From NCBI GenBank assembly GCA_034931985.1, contig JAYGHB010000094.1, forward strand, positions 62,001 through 126,000: DNA of 64,000 bases. The letters run 5' to 3'. The DNA is from Halotia wernerae. Its GTDB lineage: Bacteria > Cyanobacteriota > Cyanobacteriia > Cyanobacteriales > Nostocaceae. The notes beneath the pieces were generated by a model. It saw only the letters and a list, made by a program, of their open reading frames with translations, had not been told where the DNA came from and made no database searches. Position 1 is the first letter of the stretch, and each line of letters starts with the position of its first letter. A program made the position numbers and the translations under genes. This document shows, in pieces, positions 51,584 through 59,978 of this stretch.

Positions 51584-52011
51584 CATTCATCAGTATTTGA
51601 CTCGTTCAAATGTTCTACTAAAAATTGATATAGGTTGGTAATGTGACTGTCAGCTAATCTGTAATAGACATTTCGACCTGATCGACGATAGCTAACTAAA
51701 CGCATAGCTTTGAGCAAGCGTAATTGATGGCAAACGGCAGATTCACTCATTTTTGTTAATGCTGCTAAATCACAAACACATAACTCTTGAGCAGCCAAAG
51801 CTGAAACCAGGCGCAAGCGGTTAGGATCTGCCAACACCCCAAAAACTTCTGCCATCAGTTGTGCTTTTTCTGTTGACAAAATTTGCGCCATCGAAGAACG
51901 GACATTTTCCAGATTCACCAAATGAGTGTCACAGGTAGGTGGATCAGAGCTTTGAAGTACGTCTAAATCTGGCTTTTGTTTGCGTGTGTTCATGGTGTTT
52001 ATTTTATGCAA
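51580..52011 (-). CDS. ArsR/SmtB-family metal sensor (zinc/cadmium type)
   Basis: 143 residues with a winged helix: VFGVLADPNRLRLVSALAAQ, ELCVCDLAALTKMSESAVCH, QLRLLKAMRLVSYRRSGRNV. Two metal sites can be read. The alpha3N type has Cys78/Cys80 (ELCVCDL) with Cys27/His30 in the N-terminal arm. The alpha5 type is Asp121-x-His123...His134-xx-Glu137, whose spacing matches the D-H-H-E set of SmtB exactly. It should repress the divergent ATPase gene and let go when zinc or cadmium binds. The best match is ZiaR/CzrA/SmtB. Confidence 0.93.
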   Translation of the reverse strand: MHKINTMNTRKQKPDLDVLQSSDPPTCDTHLVNLENVRSSMAQILSTEKAQLMAEVFGVLADPNRLRLVSALAAQELCVCDLAALTKMSESAVCHQLRLLKAMRLVSYRRSGRNVYYRLADSHITNLYQFLVEHLNESNTDEC

Positions 52012-52051
52012 TGGTTATCAATCTCAATATACCTAAAATGAGAATTATTGC

Positions 52052-52086
52052 ACAATTGAGTAGTTGTTCAATTGTTGTATTAGAAT
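52052..52086 (+). promoter_or_regulatory. SmtB-type operator and promoter of the metal ATPase
   Basis: A perfect 8-bp inverted repeat, ACAATTGA and TCAATTGT with 8 bases between (52052-52075), lies in the divergent gap. It overlaps a candidate promoter TTGAGT (52057) - 18 bp - TAGAAT (52081). The position and dyad are what an ArsR/SmtB repressor site should look like. Confidence 0.7.
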
Positions 52087-52125
52087 ATTGGCAGTTAACT
52101 TCTTAGCCTTGTTGGTAAAGTTGCC

Positions 52126-54513
52126 ATGACTCAAAGCTCCTCCCTAAAAACTCAAGCATTACAAGTTAGTGGTATGGATTGTGGTAGCTGTGCCAAGACG
52201 ATTGAAGCCAGCTTGCAGCAGTTGAGTGGTGTGCAGGAAGTTGCAGTGAGTTTTGCAACAGGACGGGTGGTTGTATCCTACAATCCAAAGCTTCTAAGTG
52301 CAGCAGAAATTAACAATCGCATCACTGTTTTGGGCTACACCGTAGATGTTGCTCCTCCTCAAACGCTACAAGTACAAATTGGCGGGATGGATTGCGGTAG
52401 TTGTGCCAAAACAATTGAAGTTGGCTTACAGCAGATTATAGGTGTAAGTGAGGCATCGGTGAGCTTTGCAACTGGGCGATCGCAAATTGACTACAATCCA
52501 CAAGTCGTTAACGAAACTAAGATTTATGAACAAATTCAAGCTTTAGGCTATACAGTAGAACCGAGTGTTGAAGCTACTTCTCACCATCATACTCACACCT
52601 GCGATCATGAACATGAGCATCCCAAACCCGCTGCTACAAATTGGCAATTTTGGATTATTAACCGCCGAGGACAAAGCGTTATTCTCGCAGGTATCGGATT
52701 ATTTTTGGGCTTAATTGTTCAAGGTTTAGCGCTACCAATTTGGATAGCACGAGCTTTTTATGGCATCGGTATTATAGTTGCTGGCTATCCCATCGCTAGG
52801 GCTGGGTTATTTGAATTACGTTTGCGCCGTGCAGATATGAATCTGCTCATGACCATTTCGGTAATTGGAGCAGTAACATTAGGCGATTGGTTAGAAGCGG
52901 CGTTAGTTGTGTTTTTATTTTCCTTGGGTACAACCCTGCAAGTTTTTACTTTTGGTCGCACCCGTAACGCCATTCGGGGCTTAATGGATTTGACACCACC
53001 CACAGCTACGGTGCAGCGAAATAATCAAGAAGTGACAGTTGCGGTTGAAAATATTCGAGTCGGGGAAATTTTAACAATTCGACCGGGACAGCGTGTGGCG
53101 CTAGATGGTGTAGTCATTTCTGGTGCAAGTGCTATTGACCAGTCCCCCATTACCGGAGAGTCAATTCCCGAAGATAAAGCCCCAGGAGATTCTGTGTTTG
53201 CTGGGACATTGAATCAAACAGGCTTTTTGACCGTGAAAGTTACCCATGTTGCCAGTGATACAACTGTTGCGAAAATTATTCACCTTGTGGAAGAAGCCCA
53301 ATCTAGCCGCGCCCCTACACAGCAATGGGTAGATAAGTTTGCCCAAATCTACACCCCAATTGTAATTTTAAGTGCGATCGCTATTACTTTAATTCCACCT
53401 TTAGCATTTGCTCAACCTTTTAATGTTTGGCTATATCGGGCATTAGTAATGTTAGTGATTGCCTGTCCCTGTGCTTTGGTGATTTCTACCCCAGTTTCCA
53501 TTGTCAGTGCGATTGGGGCAGCAACCCGCCAGGGCGTTTTATTTAAAGGTGGTCATGCATTAGAAACAGCCGGACATTTAACTAGCTTGGCTTTTGATAA
53601 AACAGGAACTTTGACCCAAGGAAAACCCTTACTGCAAAAGGTTTATCAGTTGGGAGAAGTCAGTGTCGATTTTGTATTGTTAATTGCTGCGGCTTTAGAG
53701 CAAAAATCAGAACATCCCTTAGCTAAGGCAATTGTAGCTACAGCCAAAGCGCAAAATTTGAAGTTAGAAAATATTGAAAATTTTAGAGCTTATCCTGGTA
53801 AAGGCGTTACCGCGCAATTTGGCGAAAATCTTTACTTAGTGGGGAATCGGCGGTTGTTTGCCGAGTTTGGCATTGCTTTATCACCAGCAGCTACATCTCT
53901 ATTGGTAGAAATTGAAAGTTTAGGACAAACAACTGTTCTAGTAGGCAATAGCCAGAGTTTGTTAGGAATTATTGCTTTGGCAGATGGCTTGCGGCTAGAA
54001 GCAGCGCCAGCAGTACAAATGCTGCAACGGCTAAAAATGCGACATTTAATCATGTTAACAGGCGATCGCACCGCAGTTGCCAGACAGATTGCCCAACAAG
54101 TTGGCATTACAGAGTATCAAGCAGAACTGTTACCAGAAGACAAACTGCAAGTAATTCAACAGTTGCAGCAATCGGGAGTAGTAGGGATGGTAGGTGATGG
54201 CATCAACGATGCACCAGCCCTAGCAGCAGCAGATATTAGTTTTGCAGTTGGTGGTATTGATATTACTCTAGAAACAGCAGATGTAGTTTTAGTGGGCAGC
54301 GACCTGAGACGACTAGCTTATGCAGTCAACTTAAGCCGCCGCACAGTATCAATAATTCAACAAAACGTTGTCTTTTCTCTAGTCACCAAAGGACTATTTT
54401 TAGGATTAGGGACTTTTGGTTTTGTCGGGTTAGCGATCGCAGTATTAGCTGATACAGGAACTTCTTTATTAGTCACAGCAAATGGCATGAGGTTGTTTAG
54501 AGCAAAAATATGA
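52126..54513 (+). CDS. Zn2+/Cd2+-exporting P1B-type ATPase (ZiaA/CadA-like)
   Basis: 795 residues. Two metal-binding domains carry GMDCGSC (Cys19/Cys22 and Cys90/Cys93). A His/Asp-rich linker follows (HHHTHTCDHEHEHP, residues ~153-166). The core has ITGESIPEDKAPGDSVFAGT, the CPC motif in VIACPCALVISTPVSI, the phosphorylated Asp in FDKTGTLTQGKPL and GDGINDAPALAAAD. CPC and His-rich linkers are typical of Zn/Cd/Co exporters. With the divergent ArsR-type sensor it forms a ZiaR/ZiaA-like unit. It ends TGA immediately before the stop of the convergent aminotransferase gene, with no terminator between. Confidence 0.95.
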   Translation: MTQSSSLKTQALQVSGMDCGSCAKTIEASLQQLSGVQEVAVSFATGRVVVSYNPKLLSAAEINNRITVLGYTVDVAPPQTLQVQIGGMDCGSCAKTIEVGLQQIIGVSEASVSFATGRSQIDYNPQVVNETKIYEQIQALGYTVEPSVEATSHHHTHTCDHEHEHPKPAATNWQFWIINRRGQSVILAGIGLFLGLIVQGLALPIWIARAFYGIGIIVAGYPIARAGLFELRLRRADMNLLMTISVIGAVTLGDWLEAALVVFLFSLGTTLQVFTFGRTRNAIRGLMDLTPPTATVQRNNQEVTVAVENIRVGEILTIRPGQRVALDGVVISGASAIDQSPITGESIPEDKAPGDSVFAGTLNQTGFLTVKVTHVASDTTVAKIIHLVEEAQSSRAPTQQWVDKFAQIYTPIVILSAIAITLIPPLAFAQPFNVWLYRALVMLVIACPCALVISTPVSIVSAIGAATRQGVLFKGGHALETAGHLTSLAFDKTGTLTQGKPLLQKVYQLGEVSVDFVLLIAAALEQKSEHPLAKAIVATAKAQNLKLENIENFRAYPGKGVTAQFGENLYLVGNRRLFAEFGIALSPAATSLLVEIESLGQTTVLVGNSQSLLGIIALADGLRLEAAPAVQMLQRLKMRHLIMLTGDRTAVARQIAQQVGITEYQAELLPEDKLQVIQQLQQSGVVGMVGDGINDAPALAAADISFAVGGIDITLETADVVLVGSDLRRLAYAVNLSRRTVSIIQQNVVFSLVTKGLFLGLGTFGFVGLAIAVLADTGTSLLVTANGMRLFRAKI

Positions 54514-55662
54514 TCAAGCTAAACAATCTTTAAGTGCATAAATCACTTGGTCTTGCTGTTCATGGGTCAGTTCTGGGAACATGGGCAAAGATAAAACCTC
54601 ATGACAAACTAACTCTGCTACTGGCAATTGCCCTGGCTGATAACCTAGATGTTGATAAACCGGCTGTAAATGTAAAGGATGGGGATAGTAAACCATTGAA
54701 CTTACTCCCCGTTCTTGCAATTGACTACGCACTGAATCTCGATATGTAGTGCTAGAACCATTTCGTCCTTCGCTAGAGATGCGAATAGTGTATTGATTCC
54801 ACACGCTAACGCCTTTAGCTAATTCCTGTGGTGCAATTATACCAGGAACTTGAGTTAAAAACTGCTGGTAATAAGCAGCGATCGCCCGCCGTTGATTATT
54901 CCATTGATCGAGATAACGCAGCTTAATTTGCAAAATAGCCGCTTGCATGGTATCCAAGCGGCTATTTACACCCACTTCTTCATAGTAATAGTGATTTTTC
55001 TGTCCATGCTCTTTGAGTACTCTTAACTTAGCAGCAAGTTGAGGATCATTAGTCGTAATCGCTCCACCATCACCACAACCGCCTAAATTTTTGGTAGGGT
55101 AAAAACTAAAGCAACCTAGATGCCCAATGCTGCCAACCTTTTGACCATCCCAACTTGCACCTGTAGATTGAGCGCAATCTTCAACTATAGCTAAATTGTG
55201 AGACTGAGCGATCGCCATCAGTGCTGTCATATCCACAGGTTGTCCAAATAAATGCACTGGGATCATGGCTTTGGTTTTGGGTGTAATCGCCCCAGCTACT
55301 TGCTGCAAATCTAAATTAAGTGTAGTAGTGTCTATATCAACAAAAATCGGCTTTGCACCTACAGCACTGATTACCTCAGCCGTGGCTACAAAAGTGAAGG
55401 GTGTGGTGATTACTTCATCACCTGCACCAATTTCTAAGGCGCGCAATGCTAAAAAAAGCGCATCAGTACCAGAGTTACAAGCTATACAATTAGTCACATG
55501 ATGATAGGCAGCAAACTGTTGCTCAAAAGCCTGTACTAAGGGGCCACCAACATAACGTCCAGACGACAAAACCTCTAAAACAGCTGCACTCACTTCTGCT
55601 TCGATAGTGGCGTATTGTTGCTTGATATCAAATGCAGGAATAGAATTTATGCTTTGGATCAT
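54514..55662 (-). CDS. DegT/DnrJ/EryC1/StrS family aminotransferase
   Basis: 382 residues. MIQSINSIPAFDIKQQYATI is followed by SSGRYVGGPLVQAFEQQFAA, CNSGTDALFLALRALEIGAG, the PLP Lys in FSFYPTKNLGGCGDGGAITT and ILQIKLRYLDQWNNQRRAIA. It transfers an amino group to a keto-sugar nucleotide, as in cell-surface or O-antigen sugar synthesis. No other sugar gene is adjacent. Its stop abuts the stop of the P-type ATPase gene. Confidence 0.92.
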   Translation of the reverse strand: MIQSINSIPAFDIKQQYATIEAEVSAAVLEVLSSGRYVGGPLVQAFEQQFAAYHHVTNCIACNSGTDALFLALRALEIGAGDEVITTPFTFVATAEVISAVGAKPIFVDIDTTTLNLDLQQVAGAITPKTKAMIPVHLFGQPVDMTALMAIAQSHNLAIVEDCAQSTGASWDGQKVGSIGHLGCFSFYPTKNLGGCGDGGAITTNDPQLAAKLRVLKEHGQKNHYYYEEVGVNSRLDTMQAAILQIKLRYLDQWNNQRRAIAAYYQQFLTQVPGIIAPQELAKGVSVWNQYTIRISSEGRNGSSTTYRDSVRSQLQERGVSSMVYYPHPLHLQPVYQHLGYQPGQLPVAELVCHEVLSLPMFPELTHEQQDQVIYALKDCLA

Positions 55663-55920
55663 GAGTTTAATTTTATCTGAAGATACAAAGGATGCTCTTC
55701 GACAATCGATTTTTGCTAATTGAAGTATTCAAAAAGCCTATCAAATACTGTCGCCCCTGATACGCATCAAAGAAGGGTTTTTACTGAAATTATTTTATGG
55801 TTAAGGATACCATTGGTTGGTAGAAAAGATGACACATATCAACCAAGATCCAACACTTGGAATTAAAGTTCCAGGTGTGTATGCTGTTGTGATCAGAAAA
55901 TCCCAGGAGGTAAAGAACTC

Positions 55921-56697
55921 ATGGCAGATGTAATCAAGTTGGACTTAGTTGATTTGGCTATTGCTGTAGGATTAATGGCGATCGCTATTGGTTTATCTGC
56001 TTGGGAAAAATTAGGATTAGAGTTAAGCTTAGCGATCGCTACGGGCAGAACCATCCTACAACTACTCGTATTGGGGTACGTTTTAGACTTCATCTTTGCT
56101 TTGGATAATCCTTGGGCGGTTTTGGCAATATTAGCAATTATGCTGACAATAACGGCGATTGTCGCACGAAATCGCATCAGCCAAAAAATTCCCTATCTCT
56201 TGCCTTTGGTATGGGGTGCAATTTTAGTTAGTACTGCCTTAACATTGCTTTACACCAACATCTTGATCATTCAACCAGATCGATGGTACGAACCACGATA
56301 TGTAATTCCCTTGGCGGGAATGATCATTGGTAATGCCATGAATGCAGCAGCGATCGCTGGTGAACGTCTTGTTAGTACCATTAATGCCCTTTCTTTAGAA
56401 ATAGAAACTCACTTGAGTTTAGGCGCAACTCCTCAGCAAGCAGTTAGCCAGTACCGCAAAGAAGCGATTAGAGCCGCATTGCTCCCTACTCTCAATCAAA
56501 TGATGTTGATAGGTATGGTGGCAATACCAGGAATCACCACCGGACAATTACTGGCGGGAGTGACACCCCTTGATGCTATCTCCTACGAAATTTTAATTAT
56601 TTTCATGGTTGCTTTTACCAATTTGTTAACAACGGTTTTAGTTACCAAAGGTTTGTGTCGCCAGTTTTTTAATTTTGCCGAGCAGTTGATCAGGTGA
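55921..56697 (+). CDS. FetB/UPF0014 ABC permease (iron export type)
   Basis: 258 residues with about seven spans. LSLAIATGRTILQLLVLGYV, RWYEPRYVIPLAGMIIGNAM, then AAAIAGERLVSTINALSLEI and PTLNQMMLIGMVAIPGITTG are UPF0014/FetB hallmarks. FetB with the ATPase FetA moves iron out of the cell. No fetA is adjacent. An AGGAGG site lies nine bases before the ATG. Confidence 0.88.
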   Translation: MADVIKLDLVDLAIAVGLMAIAIGLSAWEKLGLELSLAIATGRTILQLLVLGYVLDFIFALDNPWAVLAILAIMLTITAIVARNRISQKIPYLLPLVWGAILVSTALTLLYTNILIIQPDRWYEPRYVIPLAGMIIGNAMNAAAIAGERLVSTINALSLEIETHLSLGATPQQAVSQYRKEAIRAALLPTLNQMMLIGMVAIPGITTGQLLAGVTPLDAISYEILIIFMVAFTNLLTTVLVTKGLCRQFFNFAEQLIR

Positions 56698-56829
56698 AAA
56701 TCGAGAGGCTCAGATCCCTGAATCTTGTTGTTTACGAATAATTTAGGACTGGTATCTGGTATATATCCAGATTTCAATACCTGCTGGTGTAGAAGCTAAT
56801 GAAAGCCAGCGTTATACAATGACAAAAAA

Positions 56830-57576
56830 GTGCAAATCACCAAACGTAATATCGAGTTGAGAGTTAATGACAGTTTGATGCGTGTTTATGTCGCATCTCC
56901 TAAATCAGCAGGACTTTACCCAGGTATTTTGTTCTACAGCGATATTTACCAGTTAGGTGGGGCGATGATTCGTCTAGCTAATTATCTAGCTGGATATGGT
57001 TATGTCGTAGCAGCCCCAGAAATTTTTCATCGCCTAGAACCAATTGGTTTAGTTATTGAGCCAGATGATCTTGGTAGAATGCGGGGTAATGATGATGCTC
57101 GTCGGACTGCGATCGCAGATTATGATACCGATTGTCGTGCTTTGATTGATTTTCTGAAAGCAGAGAGTTCGGTTGCTCCCAAGAAAATAGGTACACTGGG
57201 CTTTTGTATTGGTGGACACTTAGCTTTTCGAGCAGCCTTTCAAAGTGAAATTAAAGCTTCTGTCTGCTGTTACCCGACTGGCATTCCCAGTGGCAAATTA
57301 GGTAAGGGGGTAGCCGATACAATCCATCGTGTAAGCGAAGTCAATGGTGAGATGCTCATGATATTGGGAACTCTTGATCCTCATGTACCGGAAAATGACC
57401 GTCAAATCTTAATTAAAGCTTTAGAGAATGCTAAGGTAACTCACAAAGTAGTTTTATGTGAAGCAGAACATACCTTCATGCGTGATGACGGTTATCGTTA
57501 CGATTCTGCTGCCACTACCTCTGCTTGGTCTGAAATAGTAGCTTTTTTGGCAGGTATATTTGTAGGCAATTCATGA
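56830..57576 (+). CDS. Dienelactone hydrolase family protein
   Basis: 248 residues from a GTG start (MQITKRNIELRVNDSLMRVY). The catalytic set is Cys in TLGFCIGGHLAFRAAF, Asp in LGTLDPHVPENDR and His in CEAEHTFMRDDGYRYD. These act on small ester or lactone substrates; the natural substrate is unknown. It is about 130 bp downstream of the FetB-like gene on the same strand. A repeat-rich spacer and a broken antitoxin gene follow. Confidence 0.88.
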   Translation: MQITKRNIELRVNDSLMRVYVASPKSAGLYPGILFYSDIYQLGGAMIRLANYLAGYGYVVAAPEIFHRLEPIGLVIEPDDLGRMRGNDDARRTAIADYDTDCRALIDFLKAESSVAPKKIGTLGFCIGGHLAFRAAFQSEIKASVCCYPTGIPSGKLGKGVADTIHRVSEVNGEMLMILGTLDPHVPENDRQILIKALENAKVTHKVVLCEAEHTFMRDDGYRYDSAATTSAWSEIVAFLAGIFVGNS

Positions 57577-57629
57577 TTGAATTTATACTAATACCAATTG
57601 CAATAATAAGGAAAGGTGAGTTAACTATA

Positions 57630-58003
57630 GTGACAACTTTAAAAGAAAAACTAAAGAAATTACCACTTGATCGCCAAAAGAAAATCGAGGCGCGATCAGA
57701 TCTGTTGATAGCTGAGCAAATGACCAGTTTTAATTAAGAATTAAAAATTAAAGATTAAAAATTGAAAGAAATAATAATTTTTAATTAATTAATCCTTCGC
57801 GTCAAAGCCCCCACTAAATCAAAGATTTAGTGGTCTACAATCAGTGGCGCTTCCTTGCCTCTACTGATAGCGTAGCGAAGCGCGAGTCCGTGAGCGTCTT
57901 GCAATTTTTAATTTTACATTATTAATTTTTAATTGAGTTGACCAGACAGGAACTCAGGCAATCATTAAAGTTGACTCAAGCACAACCTGAGTGCCAGAAC
58001 TAG
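57630..58003 (+). pseudogene. HTH antitoxin gene split by an inserted element
   Basis: GTG at 57630 starts a protein reading VTTLKEKLKKLPLDRQKKIE then ARSDLLIAEQMT, the N-terminus of an XRE-type (HigA-like) antitoxin. A 211-bp element interrupts it. The frame resumes with TRQELRQSLKLTQAQ, the next conserved part of the antitoxin, then degenerates to a stop at 58001-58003. Normal members go on through a helix-turn-helix. The expected RelE-like toxin gene upstream is absent. A dead module. Confidence 0.75.
57728..57938. mobile_element. 211-bp MITE with 7-bp target-site duplication
   Basis: TGACCAG at 57721-57727 is repeated at 57939-57945. Between them lie AT-rich ends that are imperfect inverted repeats over ~33 bases (TTTTAATTAAGAATTAAAAA against ACTCAATTAAAAATTAATAA, both ending ATTAAAAATTG). 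An inner perfect hairpin CCACTAAATC-AAA-GATTTAGTGG occupies 57811-57833, and there is no coding capacity. The right half holds the AGCGTAGCGAAGCGCGAGTC-type dispersed repeat. It cleanly splits the antitoxin gene. Confidence 0.75.
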
Positions 58004-58038
58004 AATTAGAATTAATGTGATGTTCTCCAGCAGCTAAA

Positions 58039-59880
58039 GTGACAGAATCTCTGCCATTGCGCGATCGCTATCTCGCTTTAATCGACGAAATCGTTCAACT
58101 CACCCTCCAGGGCAAAATTAGCTCTGTAGAAATGGTGTACCAAATGTTACAAAAAAGTATAACTTCCGGCACAGGGGAAGTTTTTGAACTAGTTTTGAGC
58201 GATCGCTTCAGTGCCATCCAAAGCCAAGTAGATAGTGAAACAGATGAACTCAAGAAAGCCAAGGCTAATCGGAGTTTGAGGGCAATCAAGACCATTCAAA
58301 GTCAATGGCAACGCTATTCGGAACAAAATAAAGCTACAGAAGCGATCGCCTCCGCAGCCAAAGAAATCACCACAGCCTCTGCTGATGAGCGTCTAGCAAC
58401 ATTTTTACGTTTTACTGACCCCAATCAAAAGCAACCGTTTAATGTCCAACAACTACAGCAGTTGTCCAAAGCTTTACAGCAATTTGCCCAAGCAGATGCT
58501 GATTTACAACAAATATCACAAGGTATTACCCGTGGTTTGACAGCTTGGCAGCGACTTCAAGAGCATTTGGTAAGTTGGATGTATGAGCAAAATCGAGAGT
58601 TGGGATTTGGCGGCGTACCTGGAGAACATGGCCCGTGGGCAACTTGGGCAAAACAAGTTAATAGTGAGTTACCCCAGACACTGTTTCGCACCCTAGCAAT
58701 GGAGCAATCTGTCATTGAATTTGCCCAACGACAAGGCGGTGTTACTCTCAGCGATTGGGTAGAAATGGCATTGATTTTACAATATGTGCAACGGGGGTTA
58801 GTTAACTGGTTTGACCAACAAGCTTATAATGTGCAAGCAGGGTCAAAACTGTCGATTTCTACTTTCTTGACATTTGCAGTCATTTGGAGTCAATTGACCA
58901 ATGGTTTTGGTAGTACGGCAGTTTACAACAATGGGGCTGCTCAAATCATGCTCCAGATTTTGCGAACCTTTGCCCTGCGTCCATATTTTCCCCTTTATGG
59001 CGGGATTTTTGCCTCTTTCGCTGGTAACTCTTTGCGAGATGCCCTAGATTATCTAGATGAACCACTGCGCCGAGTTGATGGAACCCAGGAAAAGGCGCGA
59101 ATTTTGACACTTTTAGGCTATTCACAACGGGCATTAGGGCAATATCGGCGTTCTATCACCTTTCATCAACAAGCATTAGAAATAGCCAGAAACGCAGGCG
59201 ATCGCCCCTGTGAAATTGCCAATTTCAACCACCTCAGCCGTACTTATGTACAAGAACAAAATTATACCGAAGCAATTAACCACAGCCAGCGGGCATTAAT
59301 TTTGAGTCGGCAAGCAGGCGATCGCACAGGAGAGGCAAATGCACTGGTCAATTTAGGTTACAGCGAAGTCATGCAGGCGCAAAAGCTGGAACAAATAGAA
59401 CCAGAAAACTATGAAATGCCCATTAGTTATTTAAAACAAGGTTTAAAGTTGTCAGAACAATTAGGCGATATTCAAAGTAAAGCCTTATGTTTCAGCAGCT
59501 TAGGTGTTGCCTATCTAGTTATAGAACAGCCACAAGAGGCAATTCAATATTTAGAAAATGGCTTTAAAACAGCCCAAGTCTCTGGTGATTTGTATCTCCA
59601 AGGACGAACTTTAGCTTATTTAGCTGAAGCTTATTTTCATCTGCAAAATTCTGAGAAAGCCGTTTACACTGGCAGTTTAGGAATGTATCTTTTAGAGCAA
59701 ATTTCCTCTAATGAATGGCGGCAATCAGCTGGTTTACTAACAATTCTACAAGGGCAAATTGGGACGGAAGCTTTCCAAAATTTATTACAGCAACACCGAC
59801 CTAAAATTATGGCAATTATTGGTGTAGATGGATATGATTATATTCCGCAGTTGTTAGAAGTTTACAAACAAGATATGTAA
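58039..59880 (+). CDS. Cyanobacterial TPR-repeat protein, 613 aa
   Basis: The protein begins at GTG 58039 (MTESLPLRDRYLALIDEIVQ). The N-terminal ~330 residues are a cyanobacterial domain I cannot name (LVSWMYEQNRELGFGGVPGE, GPWATWAKQVNSELPQTLFR). The C-terminal half has about six TPR units (ILTLLGYSQRALGQYRRSIT, ANFNHLSRTYVQEQNYTEAI, ANALVNLGYSEVMQAQKLEQ, ALCFSSLGVAYLVIEQPQEA). No catalytic residues are visible. Probably a protein-binding scaffold. Confidence 0.88.
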   Translation: MTESLPLRDRYLALIDEIVQLTLQGKISSVEMVYQMLQKSITSGTGEVFELVLSDRFSAIQSQVDSETDELKKAKANRSLRAIKTIQSQWQRYSEQNKATEAIASAAKEITTASADERLATFLRFTDPNQKQPFNVQQLQQLSKALQQFAQADADLQQISQGITRGLTAWQRLQEHLVSWMYEQNRELGFGGVPGEHGPWATWAKQVNSELPQTLFRTLAMEQSVIEFAQRQGGVTLSDWVEMALILQYVQRGLVNWFDQQAYNVQAGSKLSISTFLTFAVIWSQLTNGFGSTAVYNNGAAQIMLQILRTFALRPYFPLYGGIFASFAGNSLRDALDYLDEPLRRVDGTQEKARILTLLGYSQRALGQYRRSITFHQQALEIARNAGDRPCEIANFNHLSRTYVQEQNYTEAINHSQRALILSRQAGDRTGEANALVNLGYSEVMQAQKLEQIEPENYEMPISYLKQGLKLSEQLGDIQSKALCFSSLGVAYLVIEQPQEAIQYLENGFKTAQVSGDLYLQGRTLAYLAEAYFHLQNSEKAVYTGSLGMYLLEQISSNEWRQSAGLLTILQGQIGTEAFQNLLQQHRPKIMAIIGVDGYDYIPQLLEVYKQDM

Positions 59881-59929
59881 GTAGAAGGGGACACGGGACA
59901 GGGGAGAGTTCTTTCCCCAATTAATTTTC

Positions 59930-59967
59930 CATACCCCATGCCCCATGCCCTATGCTCTATTCCCAAT
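59930..59967. repeat. Heptamer repeat (CCCATGC type) in spacer
   Basis: CATACCCCATGCCCCATGCC followed by CTATGCTCTATTCCCAAT repeats a near-heptamer. It matches the spacer repeat at 28296-28326 and, on the other strand, the coding insert at 22814-22848. A GGGGACACGGGACAGGGG stretch precedes it (59886-59903). Confidence 0.7.
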
Positions 59968-59978
59968 CTGAAGTGATG

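Noticed and set aside
55829..55933. 34-codon frame MTHINQDPTLGIKVPGVYAV... before the FetB-like gene
   Set aside because: It is short, overlaps the AGGAGG site and start of the permease, and no leader-peptide feature such as a run of regulatory codons is visible. Possibly a fragment of a longer protein.
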